Source: Streptomyces liliiviolaceus (GTDB taxonomy: Bacteria > Actinomycetota > Actinomycetes > Streptomycetales > Streptomycetaceae). Taken from it: a stretch of 64,000 bases of DNA. Positions 55,769 through 64,000 of this stretch are shown here, one piece after another; the stretch's first letter is position 1; the number at the start of each line of letters is the position of its first letter. Position numbers and translations under genes: made by a program. The stretch is from assembly GCF_018070025.1 (NCBI RefSeq), contig NZ_JAGPYQ010000001.1, positions 7,564,001 to 7,628,000 of the forward strand. The letters run 5' to 3'. The notes below the pieces were generated by a model. It was not told the DNA's origin and made no database searches. It saw only the letters and a list, made by a program, of their open reading frames with translations.

Positions 55769-58354
55769 GTGCACGCTCAGGAGACCACGTTCAACGAACT
55801 CGTCCAGGGCGAGAAGCAGTACCAAGTGCCGCTCTATCAGCGCACTTACAGCTGGCAGCGGGATGAGCTGCGTCAACTCTGGGATGATGTGCAGGAGTTG
55901 GTTGAGGAGCAGTTGGAAGGACGGTCTCCGGCAGCGCATTTCCTCGGCTCCGTGGTGCTGGCCCCCGGCCGGATCACCGCTGGCGGCATGCAGCGCTGGC
56001 TCGTCGTAGATGGCCAGCAGCGGCTCACCACACTCATGCTCGCCTTTACCGCGCTGCGCGACCGCCACCGGGAACGCGGCGCGCAGCAGAAGGCTGAGCG
56101 CATCCACGACCTCGTGCTCGTCAACAAGTACCGCAGCGGCGACGATCACTACCGCCTCCTACCGACGCAAGCCGACCGCGACGCCTTCACCGCTTGCGTC
56201 GAGAGCTCTCCCAGAGCCGGTGGCCCTGGCAATGTGGGCGCCGCCTACCGGTACTTCCTGGGCGCACTCGCCGAGGGTGAGGAAAACGGCGGTGAGGTGT
56301 GGACAGACGCGGTGGAGACCGTGCTGAGCGGTCTGCTGTCGATCGTGGAGATCACCGCGTCGGAGGGCGACAACGTCTACCGGATCTTTGAGTCGATCAA
56401 CAACACCGGCGTCGGACTCAGTCAGAGCGACCTGCTGCGCAACTACCTCTTCATGTGCCTGCCGACCCGGGGCGAGTCCGTCTACCAGAATCTCTGGCTG
56501 CCCATGCAGGAACGGCTGGGCCCCGCCAACCTCGAACTCCTCGTCTGGCTGGACCTGGTGGTGGCTGGCAACAGTCGGGCGAAGCAGAGCGAGATCTACC
56601 GGGACCAGAAGAAGCGCCTTGAGCCTCTGAGCTCCGACGAAGCGGCTCTGGAGGGCGAGATCGCCTCCCTGGCCCGTCGGGCGGAACGTCTGATGCGGAT
56701 CCTGAAACCCGAGAGGGAGCCCGACCCGGAGCTGCGCGAAGTGCTGGAGAGGCTCTCCCGGTGGGGCGGCCAGACCCACTACCCGCTGGCTCTCCACCTG
56801 CTCGACCGCGTGGACGACGGGCAGGCCACGCCCCACCAGGCCGCCCGGGCATTGGCGTACGCCGAGAGCTACATGGTGCGGCGCCTGTTCACCGGACACT
56901 CCACCACGGGCAGTAACCGGGTGTTCATGGAGATGGCCAAGGACATGGAGAAGGACGACGATCCGGCCGATGCTGTAAGCCGCTTCCTGTCGAAGAGCAA
57001 GACGGGAGCCCGCGTTTGGCCCGACGACGACGCCGTCCGCGAGGCGATCCGCACCCGCCCCTTCTACAAGGCGGGCCGCAGCAACCAGCGGTTCCAGGTG
57101 CTGCGCAGGCTGGAGGAGAGCTACGGAGCCAGCGAACCGGTCGACTACGCCAAGGCCCACCTGACCGTCGAGCACGTGCTGCCGCAGAGCCCCGCGCACC
57201 AGTGGCTGGACCTGCTCGCCGAGGAGACCGAGGACGGGCAGGGCACCGAGGAGCTCCACGCCCTACTGGTCCACACGCTGGGCAACCTGACTCTCTCGGC
57301 GGACAACGCGAAGCTCTCGAACCATCCGTTCCGCCGCAAGCAGGAGATCCTGGACTTCAGCTCCCTGCGCATGAACCAGGAGATCGCAGGGCGGGAACGC
57401 TGGGGGAAGGCGGAGATCCTCAACCGCGCCGCCGCCCTCGCCGACCGGGTGGTACGGCTGTGGCCCGGCCCCGTCGCGGGCACGGTCCCGGTGGACGACG
57501 AATGGTCCGGCTGGAAGGAACTTCGGGCCGCGCTCCTCGCCATACCGGCCGGGACGTGGACGACGTACGGCGATGTCGCGGCGCTCATCGGAACCCACGC
57601 CGTCCCGGTCGGCCAGCATCTGGCGTCCAAGGTGGGCCTGCACGGCGCCTACCGGGTGCTGACGGCGGACGGTCGCGTCTCGGCGGGCTTCAGGTGGCCG
57701 GACGGCCAGGACCTCGGTGATGTGCGAACCCGCCTGGAGACCGAGGGAGTTTCCTTCGATGATGCGGGCCGGGCCCGCCGATCCCACCGGCTGACCACCT
57801 CCGACCTCGCGGCCCTTCTCGGCAAGGATGTCGCCGATGAGGCCGAGCCGTCACCGCGGGCCGACGGTGACGAGCAGCAGTCGACGGCCAACCGGTTCGA
57901 AACTCAGCTGCGCGACAACCAGACCGAGGAGACCGTCGACGGCGTCCTGAACGCCCTGCGCTTCTGGGAGCAGCAAGGCGGTCATCTCGCCTACGGTCGA
58001 GCGAGCGAGACCAGCTGCTTCCCCACAGTGCGTTTGGGCGACGCTCCCGCTTCCCGAGAGCTGTGGCCCCTGGCCCTCTATCCGGTCTCCGGCACCGTCG
58101 AGGTCGTCTTCCAATATCTGAAGCGACGTCCCCCGTTCGATGACGAGCCGCTGCGGCGCGAGTTGATGAACCGCCTGAACGGGATCGAGGGCATCGATCT
58201 GGCCGAGGCAAAACTGGACCTGCGCCCGTCCTTCGCGGTGGAGACCTTCGCCGCGCACAGCGAAAAGATCTGCGCGGTGCTGGAGTGGTTCGCGCATACG
58301 GCGGCTCTCGCGGAGGCCCGCCGTATGGTGGACAAGGACCCCAGCACTCCCTGA
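55769..58354 (+). CDS. GmrSD-type DUF262-DUF1524 nuclease with alkyltransferase-like domain
   Basis: This 861-aa protein starts with DUF262 (YQVPLYQRTYSWQRDELRQL; LVVDGQQRLTTLMLAF), an NTP-dependent ParB-like module of type IV restriction systems. It continues to a DUF1524 HNH nuclease (HLTVEHVLPQSP near residue 468, then HTLGNLTLSADNAKLSN). Residues ~590-645 are a methylguanine-DNA methyltransferase-like DNA-binding domain (IPAGTWTTYGDVAALIG ... GAYRVLTADGRVS) without the PCHR active-site Cys, that is, ATL-like. The last ~150 residues form an unassigned domain (ENTVDGVLN-type helix, WEQQGGHLAYG). It probably cuts modified DNA. It is oriented towards the DISARM-side genes and starts at GTG 55769. 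Confidence 0.9.
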   Translation: MHAQETTFNELVQGEKQYQVPLYQRTYSWQRDELRQLWDDVQELVEEQLEGRSPAAHFLGSVVLAPGRITAGGMQRWLVVDGQQRLTTLMLAFTALRDRHRERGAQQKAERIHDLVLVNKYRSGDDHYRLLPTQADRDAFTACVESSPRAGGPGNVGAAYRYFLGALAEGEENGGEVWTDAVETVLSGLLSIVEITASEGDNVYRIFESINNTGVGLSQSDLLRNYLFMCLPTRGESVYQNLWLPMQERLGPANLELLVWLDLVVAGNSRAKQSEIYRDQKKRLEPLSSDEAALEGEIASLARRAERLMRILKPEREPDPELREVLERLSRWGGQTHYPLALHLLDRVDDGQATPHQAARALAYAESYMVRRLFTGHSTTGSNRVFMEMAKDMEKDDDPADAVSRFLSKSKTGARVWPDDDAVREAIRTRPFYKAGRSNQRFQVLRRLEESYGASEPVDYAKAHLTVEHVLPQSPAHQWLDLLAEETEDGQGTEELHALLVHTLGNLTLSADNAKLSNHPFRRKQEILDFSSLRMNQEIAGRERWGKAEILNRAAALADRVVRLWPGPVAGTVPVDDEWSGWKELRAALLAIPAGTWTTYGDVAALIGTHAVPVGQHLASKVGLHGAYRVLTADGRVSAGFRWPDGQDLGDVRTRLETEGVSFDDAGRARRSHRLTTSDLAALLGKDVADEAEPSPRADGDEQQSTANRFETQLRDNQTEETVDGVLNALRFWEQQGGHLAYGRASETSCFPTVRLGDAPASRELWPLALYPVSGTVEVVFQYLKRRPPFDDEPLRRELMNRLNGIEGIDLAEAKLDLRPSFAVETFAAHSEKICAVLEWFAHTAALAEARRMVDKDPSTP

Positions 58355-58459
58355 GACCCTCCGTGCCCCTTCCAGCGGAGCGTGGGGCGACGGCATCATG
58401 CAGGCCCCACGCGCGTCACGCATGGGGCCCGTAGCACTGCCGTACGGGTCCTATGGACA

Positions 58460-60610
58460 CTACGGGCGCGGGTTGACGACCGGCGCTAGGAATGGACTCG
58501 GCGCTCCGTGCCAGGACACCCGCAGCGCCTCGCGCGCCCGCGTGCACGCCACGAATAGCAGGTTCAGCTCGCCGTTCAGGTCCTCCTGGTGCTGCTGTGC
58601 GTCGACCTCGACCGCGGTGACGGCCGACTTCATCGGCACGGTGCCGTCATTCACGCCCGTGACGGCGACGCAGCGGAACTCCAGCCCCTTCATCCGGTGC
58701 ATGGTACCGATCCGGACACCGGTACCACCGCGCCCAGCACCGAGCACGCACGCGGCGACGCCAGCCTGCTCCAGGGCCTGGGCGATGTCCCGCCCGAGCT
58801 GGACGAAGCGCACGGCAACCCCGATATCCTCCGCCCGCACCCCCGCGCCGGTCCAGTCCCGCAGGCGGGCCACCAGCGCCTCGATCTCTTCCGGCTTCGT
58901 GGCATACCCGGCAGTCTCCGGTCGCTCTCCATGCATGGTCGAGCGGTATCCCGCCAGCGTCTCGTTCCCGCCGTCCATGTCGTCCGGCTCCTCACCGGTC
59001 AGCAATGAGGCCGACCAGGCCAGGATTTCCTGCGTGGTGCGGTAGTTGATCCGCAGTCGGTGCGAGCGGCCGACGACGCGGACGCCGAGTGAGCGCAGGG
59101 ACACCCGGTTCCCGTAGATCCGCTGGTAGGTGTCCCCGGCGAGGAACAGATCGTCCTGGCCGGGAGTGACCAAGGTCCGCAGGAACCGCCACTGCGCGGG
59201 GTGCAGGTCCTGCGCCTCGTCGATCACGACATGGCGGTACGGCCGCTTTTCCCGGCCGTCCAGGACGCGTGCCGCCTCCGCGCACACCTGAAGGAACGTC
59301 CACTCGCCGGCCTGGCGCAATTGCTCCTCGAACGCGGTGACAGCTCGCCATACCTGAAGGCGTTTCAGCGGTGGGAGCGCGGTGCCACGGCCGGTGCGCG
59401 GCGCCTTCAGGTACTCCTCCGGGGCCGTCAGGGCCTGCGCCAGGACGATCTGACGCCACTCCTGGTCGAGAAAGACGTCCGTGAAGTCGACCTCCAGCCG
59501 CCGGGCGATGCGCGCCCAGCGGGCGGTGATCTCCTTCTGGTCGACGACCATCTTCAGCGGGGCGCCGCCGTGTTCCGCCCGCACGATCTCGTTGGCCAGG
59601 GCGTCGACGTTGACCACCCGGATCTTCGCTCGGACGTTCTCCTCCTCGACCAGCAGCGTCAGACAGCGCTCCAGCTCGGCCGCGAGGTCCCTGGTGAAGG
59701 TGGTAAGCAGAATGCATCCGTCGGGGGCGTCCTCGGGAAGTTGCCGGGCCAGGTGATACGCCCGGTGCAGGGCGACCACCGTCTTCCCCGTGCCGGGCCC
59801 GCCGGTGACCCGGGCCGGCCCGGCGTAGCGCTCGTGGTACGCCACCCGGTACTGGCTCGGGTGCAGAAAGACCCTCCAGGCGTCGAACGGCCGCTCCAGG
59901 ATTCCTTGCAGTTCGACGGGGCCCGACACGAGCGCGACCCGGCCGCGGGAACGGGCCATCGCGGCTTCCAGCTCATCGCCGTCATCGGCTCCGGAAGTCC
60001 GCCCGGCGGTCCGGGCATACGCCTGCACCAGTTCCCGGTCGATCGCCTCGGGCTTCATCCCGGTCGCGAGTCCCAGCAGCACGTCGTACTGATGCTCCGG
60101 CATCACCTTGTGCAGTGCTTCCAGATGTTCCTCGTCCGGGATCAGCCGGATGATCGGCACGATCTCCTCGTCCACGCCGAGGCTGCGCAGCACCTTGTCC
60201 GGGTAGTCGGAGGCGGGGAACAGGCGGGTCGGTTCTTCGGCGGCGAGCGCACGCAACCCCGCGGTGGCGCGTTCCAGGGCCACGTCGTTGCGTATCTCGA
60301 TGCCCTGCGTCGCCTCGTTCACCGACGCGCGGTGCTTGGCGGCCCAGTCGTTGGCCTTGTCATGGGGGAGCACCTTGAGTAGCAGGTAACTGTCGCCCGA
60401 CTCGCCCTTGAGGACAACGCCGCGCCAGAAGCCGGTGATGCGGATGGTCCGCAGCCGAGGGTCCTTCTGGTGCGTCAGCTTCTCCAGGTGCAGCCCGGTG
60501 TGCGTGGCCGCCGTGAACTTCTCGAACACCTCGAAGACCCGCTTCTGAACGGGTTTCTCCAACGCCGCGAACTCCAGCAGGAAGTCCCGGTGCATCCCCA
60601 GCGTCGCCAT
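58460..60610 (-). CDS. RelE-like domain fused to UvrD/Rep-type helicase
   Basis: This 716-aa protein begins with a RelE/ParE-like toxin-fold domain (FLLEFAALEKPVQKRVFEVF, EKLTHQKDPRLRTIRITGFW then RGVVLK, about residues 8-90), then a linker and an SF1A helicase: Walker A VTGGPGTGKTVVALHRAYHL (near residue 270), Walker B VVIDEAQDLHP, LRINYRTTQEI, GTMHRMKGLEFRCVAV and LLFVACTRAREALRV. Such fusions are found in defence islands. ATG 60610 follows GGAGGGG. It lies downstream of the 450-aa gene and convergent with the GmrSD gene. Confidence 0.9.
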   Translation of the reverse strand: MATLGMHRDFLLEFAALEKPVQKRVFEVFEKFTAATHTGLHLEKLTHQKDPRLRTIRITGFWRGVVLKGESGDSYLLLKVLPHDKANDWAAKHRASVNEATQGIEIRNDVALERATAGLRALAAEEPTRLFPASDYPDKVLRSLGVDEEIVPIIRLIPDEEHLEALHKVMPEHQYDVLLGLATGMKPEAIDRELVQAYARTAGRTSGADDGDELEAAMARSRGRVALVSGPVELQGILERPFDAWRVFLHPSQYRVAYHERYAGPARVTGGPGTGKTVVALHRAYHLARQLPEDAPDGCILLTTFTRDLAAELERCLTLLVEEENVRAKIRVVNVDALANEIVRAEHGGAPLKMVVDQKEITARWARIARRLEVDFTDVFLDQEWRQIVLAQALTAPEEYLKAPRTGRGTALPPLKRLQVWRAVTAFEEQLRQAGEWTFLQVCAEAARVLDGREKRPYRHVVIDEAQDLHPAQWRFLRTLVTPGQDDLFLAGDTYQRIYGNRVSLRSLGVRVVGRSHRLRINYRTTQEILAWSASLLTGEEPDDMDGGNETLAGYRSTMHGERPETAGYATKPEEIEALVARLRDWTGAGVRAEDIGVAVRFVQLGRDIAQALEQAGVAACVLGAGRGGTGVRIGTMHRMKGLEFRCVAVTGVNDGTVPMKSAVTAVEVDAQQHQEDLNGELNLLFVACTRAREALRVSWHGAPSPFLAPVVNPRP

Positions 60611-60723
60611 CCGTGCCCCTCCAGAAGACTACGATCACTTTACTGACCGCTGTCGATGTGCAATGCCGGTCCATACGCGCCAGGGCGCGAAGGCTGATGG
60701 CCAGGGTCCGCCTACGGCGCGGG

Positions 60724-62076
60724 TCAGTTGACTCGGCGGTTGCCGGGCGGAACCTCGCTCCGGTGCATTCCCACGACGACGGAGCCCGGTCCGCCGACGG
60801 ACAGACTCTCGCGTATCAGGTCGATGACGTAGTCCCAGCCGGTGCCGCGCGAGCCGATCCATCCGTCCCTGAGCAGCGTGGTGAAGGTGGTGTTGTTCAG
60901 GTACCGAGGAACTGACTCCTCGACGATGCGCGTACCGCCGGACGGCCCGTCGGCCTCGGGGCGTTGGAGCAGTTCCTGGAAGTGCTCCCGGGTCAGATAC
61001 ATGCCGGGGATGAGAGCGGCGGAGTTCATCATGAAGGGAGTGGTCCGGCACAACTTGACCATGCTGGGAGTGGGGACCAGGCGCGGGTCACCCAGCGTCG
61101 CCGAGCTTTCTTGGCTGGATCGAGACCACTCGTCCTCAGCCTTGCACTCGTCGTCCACGGTCTCCATCCGCTTCACTTCCCGCTCGCCGGTGGCATCGTG
61201 CCAGTACACCCAGCCGGGCCCGCTCTGACGCATCCGCTTGTACTGGACCATGGCCACGCTGCGGGCGTGCTCGTTCACGTAGATCATGTCGACGCCCATG
61301 ACGGTCTCGGCGTTCGTGCGATTGGCGTTGTACACGAATAACCGATGGCGGGATTCGGAGTTACGACGGTAGATCCGCCAGCCGACCTGCACGGCGTCCT
61401 CGCCCTCCATGCCAGGGAAGCGCAGGTAGTCGTGGACGATCTGCTGGTCCTCGATCTGCCGGAGAGCAGGCAGCCCTTCGATGAAGGGGACGGAACGGGA
61501 TCGGGGATCATCCCCGCTGAGCGGTTGTTGCCATGCTTCGAGCGCATCGCGGTCCGCGCCGAACGTCTCCATGAGGGTTCCCACGGCATCCTTCTCAAGG
61601 CTCCGCTGTTCTCCCTCCCGACCTGTCGGAGGATTGGCCCCCAGGCTGTTCTCCAGGTCGTCCAGCGTCTCATTCAGTTCCGGCCGCAGATTCCGCACGG
61701 CGGCGAGCAGGTTGTCGCCAGCCGCGGGAGACAAACGACCGTCGTCCTTGAGGTATCGGCGGCCGGCCCCCATGGCGCCCTCAAGATCGACGAGCGGCAG
61801 CGGAACCCGGAGTGCGGTGAAGTCACGGGCGAGCAGAGCGCGTTCGTAGGTACCCGACCGCCTGCCCGGGAAGACGCCGCCCAACCCGATAATCCTGCGC
61901 TGCTCATAGCGGGCGTGACGGTCCGTGATGAAGGCGAGACACCACACACGCGGCTTCCTCCAGTCCTTGTACGGGTACGCGAAGGTCCGCTCACCGCGGG
62001 TCAGCCAGGCCGGAGACTTTTCGGGGAGCCGCTCCGTCATCAACGCGGTGCTGTGCACCAGGGCGACGGCGACCAT
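60724..62076 (-). CDS. Defence-island protein with a PD-(D/E)XK-like motif
   Basis: This 450-aa protein is not assigned to a named family. Residues 258-281 read TVMGVDMIYVNEHARSVAMV then QYKRM, the D-(X14)-QxK pattern of Mrr-like PD-(D/E)XK nucleases (D263, Q278, K280). The N-terminal half contains YPYKDWRKPRVWCLAFITDR and helical segments, and the C-terminal half HFQELLQRPEADGPS and TTFTTLLRDGWIGSRG. A perfect AGGAGGT lies 5 bases before ATG 62076. It sits between drmC and the RelE-UvrD gene on the same strand, 121 bases after drmC. Confidence 0.75.
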   Translation of the reverse strand: MVAVALVHSTALMTERLPEKSPAWLTRGERTFAYPYKDWRKPRVWCLAFITDRHARYEQRRIIGLGGVFPGRRSGTYERALLARDFTALRVPLPLVDLEGAMGAGRRYLKDDGRLSPAAGDNLLAAVRNLRPELNETLDDLENSLGANPPTGREGEQRSLEKDAVGTLMETFGADRDALEAWQQPLSGDDPRSRSVPFIEGLPALRQIEDQQIVHDYLRFPGMEGEDAVQVGWRIYRRNSESRHRLFVYNANRTNAETVMGVDMIYVNEHARSVAMVQYKRMRQSGPGWVYWHDATGEREVKRMETVDDECKAEDEWSRSSQESSATLGDPRLVPTPSMVKLCRTTPFMMNSAALIPGMYLTREHFQELLQRPEADGPSGGTRIVEESVPRYLNNTTFTTLLRDGWIGSRGTGWDYVIDLIRESLSVGGPGSVVVGMHRSEVPPGNRRVN

Positions 62077-62197
62077 CTGCGACCTCCTGCATCGTGTAAA
62101 CCTGGAGGCTTAATTGTTGGCCAGGTTCCGACCGTCAGGGCTCAGTGGCCGTCAACCGGCCATGCGAATGGCGATGATTCGACGGTGACGGACCTCA

Positions 62198-62965
62198 TCA
62201 TGCGCCTGGCCACCGCGCGAGAACCCCTCGGCGCTGCAACTCCCTTATGTGGTCCGCCATCCGTCCCGGCATGGGACCGCCGTTCAGCAGGACGCCCGCT
62301 TCGATGTTGCGCTCAGCGCCCGCCGCCGTGAGGTTGGCGCTGGAGAGGAAGAGGATCCGGTCGTCGGCCACGGCCAGTTTCGCATGCAACCGGCTGCCGG
62401 GAGTGGGACGTTGGCCCGTCGGCCAGTGCCAGAGCCGCAAGCCCGGTATACGGGAGAAAGCGTCGCCCGGTTCGCTCCCAGAGAGAAGCCCACCCGCACC
62501 TTTCAGCGTCTCCACGACGATGTCCACCGTGACGCCTCGGGCCACGGCCTCGGACAACGCTGCGGTCAACGGTGCGTACGAGCGGGCCGAGTAGGTAACG
62601 GCGACGAGCCGGTGCTGCGCCGCGCCGACCACCTCCGTCAGCACCTGGGCCGTGGAGCGGCCGGGTGTCCCGGGTGTGGAGGGGCCGCTCCACACCGCAC
62701 GGGCCTCGGTGTCCTCACGCCGCCGGGTCCAGGCCGCCGCGTAACCCCGCAGATACGCCGCCGTCTCCGCCGAGGGAACGCCGTCCTCCGTCATCGACGC
62801 CAACAACTCCGATACGGCTTCCAGCGCGGCTGGCGTCTGGAGCCTACCGAGGATGTACGCGGGGGAACGGCCCTGGGAGAGGAGCGTGGCCAGCGCCTTA
62901 GTCCGTGTGAGCCCGAGCGAGGCGGCGGCCGTCGCTGCCGCCGCCTCGAAGCGTTTGCGGCTCAC
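62198..62965 (-). CDS. drmC: DISARM phospholipase D-like protein DrmC
   Basis: This 255-aa protein has a single PLD (HKD) motif as in DrmC: LHAKLAVADDRILFLSSANL then TAAGAERNIEAGVLL, preceded by LVAVTYSARSYAPLTAALSE. The N-terminal half is helical (RFEAAAATAAASLGLTRTKA). DrmC supports but is not essential for DISARM anti-phage activity in tested systems. GTG 62965 (VSRKRF) lies 13 bases past the DrmB stop, so the two are co-translated. Length fits the family. Confidence 0.9.
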   Translation of the reverse strand: MSRKRFEAAAATAAASLGLTRTKALATLLSQGRSPAYILGRLQTPAALEAVSELLASMTEDGVPSAETAAYLRGYAAAWTRRREDTEARAVWSGPSTPGTPGRSTAQVLTEVVGAAQHRLVAVTYSARSYAPLTAALSEAVARGVTVDIVVETLKGAGGLLSGSEPGDAFSRIPGLRLWHWPTGQRPTPGSRLHAKLAVADDRILFLSSANLTAAGAERNIEAGVLLNGGPMPGRMADHIRELQRRGVLARWPGA

Positions 62966-62978
62966 CGGGTCGATCCGC

Positions 62979-64000
62979 TCACCCGAAGTCCGGGATGAGA
63001 GCCAGCGTTTTCGGGTCGCCTGCCAGGTGAGTGATGAACCGCCGGTCCAGGAACCGGTTGCCGCGCTCACACGTCGTCTCGGACACGAACAGGCAGGCGT
63101 GGCAGGCGGCACCGTGCAGGAAGTCCTCCGGCGCCTTGGGAAGACGCTCGCCGCACAGCGGGTCCGAGGAGCACCGCCCCGCCTTGTACAACGCCGTACG
63201 TACGATCCTGGCCAGCCGGTTCTCCCCGGTGCTCGGGTCCTGATCGGCAAGGGAGACCAGCCCGCCAAGCGTGCCCTCCGAGTCCGGGACGGCCGTGTAG
63301 ATGAGGATGCCTGTCCGCCGCTCCTCAGCGTCGCCGCTATAGATCCGCTCGGCCAAACTCGCCGAGTTGTAGCCGCACTCCATCGCGATGGTGCGGATGA
63401 GTAGATGGGAGAGCGTGTGCAGAGCGATGTAGCGACTACCCGGCCAGCCTTGCATCAGGTCGGAGCCGTCCTGGATTCGTTCCGACCTCCGGTGCTCACG
63501 GAACCGGCCGAAAGCCGCGGCGTGTGCGGCGAGGGCGTCACTCGACGCGACCCGCTGCTCCCACTGCTCGATCAGGTGATCGTCCACCCGCAGGAACAGC
63601 CCCTCGCCACGCACCTCGCTGGCCGGCACCCAGCCGCGCTCGCGCCGCCCCAGGTCCACACGGGTGACCAAGCCGGGGTCCTCCGGATCGGGGGCGTCGA
63701 GCCGAGTGAAGCCGATAAGGGCCCGCACCTCGCGCAGTCGTTCCGCCTGCCGAAGCTGGGAGAAGACGGTGGACAAGGGCCCGCTGAGCGAGGCGTCCAC
63801 CAGCGCGAAGTCTTCAGTCGGGTCGGCGGTCTTCGCAGCGGACAGCACCTGCCACTCGGGGGTCAGCAGGTCCGGAGGGCCTGGCGGCTGCTCGGTCTCG
63901 CCCGCATCGCCCGACAAGGCCGCGCGGTAGGCGGACATGGCCTGCCAGACCTGTCCGGGTTCGTAGTCGCGAAGGTAGCGGTGGTGCTTCGACTTCTTGG
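62979..64000 (-). CDS. drmB: DISARM DUF1998 protein DrmB, C-terminal part (cut by window edge)
   Basis: The visible 340 codons are the C-terminal part of a DUF1998 protein, the DrmB component of DISARM: LREVRALIGFTRL, SRYIALHTLSHLLIRTIAME, CGYNSASLAERIY, GILIYTAVPDSEGTLGGLVS and a zinc-binding group with CSSDPLCGERL, AACHACLFVSETTCERGNRF. The frame stays open to the right edge; the start and probably drmA/drmD/drmE lie beyond. It is the upstream neighbour of drmC. Confidence 0.92.
   Translation of the reverse strand, partial: KKSKHHRYLRDYEPGQVWQAMSAYRAALSGDAGETEQPPGPPDLLTPEWQVLSAAKTADPTEDFALVDASLSGPLSTVFSQLRQAERLREVRALIGFTRLDAPDPEDPGLVTRVDLGRRERGWVPASEVRGEGLFLRVDDHLIEQWEQRVASSDALAAHAAAFGRFREHRRSERIQDGSDLMQGWPGSRYIALHTLSHLLIRTIAMECGYNSASLAERIYSGDAEERRTGILIYTAVPDSEGTLGGLVSLADQDPSTGENRLARIVRTALYKAGRCSSDPLCGERLPKAPEDFLHGAACHACLFVSETTCERGNRFLDRRFITHLAGDPKTLALIPDFG

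Overview
The window is high-GC DNA with short intergenic gaps, many GTG and TTG starts and overlapping ATGA or GTGA gene junctions. Together with ANTAR regulators, XRE/HATPase regulators, a DUF3140/DUF2945 pair and an FxLD lanthipeptide locus, this points to a Streptomyces or close relative, probably a variable chromosomal region. No 16S or other phylogenetic marker is present, so the genus is an inference.

Layout. (1) 1-12.4 kb looks like ordinary chromosome: the 3' part of katG, a DUF3140/DUF2945 pair, a UV-repair and topology group (topoisomerase IB, spore-photoproduct-lyase-like radical SAM protein, iron-sulfur photolyase/cryptochrome), three ANTAR regulators, a LysR gene divergent from an alpha/beta hydrolase, and an MFS exporter. 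(2) 12.3-16.1 kb is a junction zone. It holds the 3' stub of an rRNA/tRNA uracil methyltransferase, ISL3 and IS630 debris, and a visibly AT-richer 1.4-kb cassette (2-TM protein plus an 82-aa protein with a truncated paralog) between inverted copies of one IS630-type element. (3) 16.2-32.5 kb holds cutA, XRE and NUDIX genes, and a class I lanthipeptide locus of the FxLD type: TauD-like oxygenase, HATPase regulator, PCMT-type methyltransferase, precursor, LanB, LanC, an endonuclease/exonuclease/phosphatase (EEP) protein, a stand-alone elimination-domain protein, a helical protein and an ABC exporter. (4) 32.5-40 kb is an integrative mobilizable element: integrase, excisionase, XRE repressor, replication initiator with 11-bp-phased repeats inside its coding sequence, DnaC-like ATPase, a 21-copy GGGGACC array, MobC-like protein and relaxase. 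(5) 40-55.6 kb has an interrupted NUDIX gene, a 2'-5' RNA ligase-like protein, an XRE/phosphotransferase pair, two HATPase regulators, and a tightly coupled run of permease, glutamine-synthetase-like ligase, CPBP protease, 23-codon mini-ORF, EEP protein, radical SAM protein and PCMT-like methyltransferase. (6) 55.7-64 kb is a defence island: a GmrSD-type nuclease with an alkyltransferase-like domain, a RelE-like/UvrD helicase fusion, a candidate PD-(D/E)XK protein, and DISARM drmC and drmB (cut by the window edge).

How parts work together. In the lanthipeptide locus LanB and the stand-alone elimination protein would dehydrate the precursor, LanC would form the thioether rings, the PCMT-type enzyme would act on an Asp, and the ABC protein would export the product. 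The second biosynthetic locus shares the EEP + PCMT-like methyltransferase pair and HATPase/XRE regulators with the first, but has a radical SAM enzyme and a glutamine-synthetase-like ligase in place of LanB/LanC. Its precursor is unknown. This second locus and the IS630-bracketed cassette are the best candidates for undescribed systems. All functions rest on motif recognition by eye; no database search was run.
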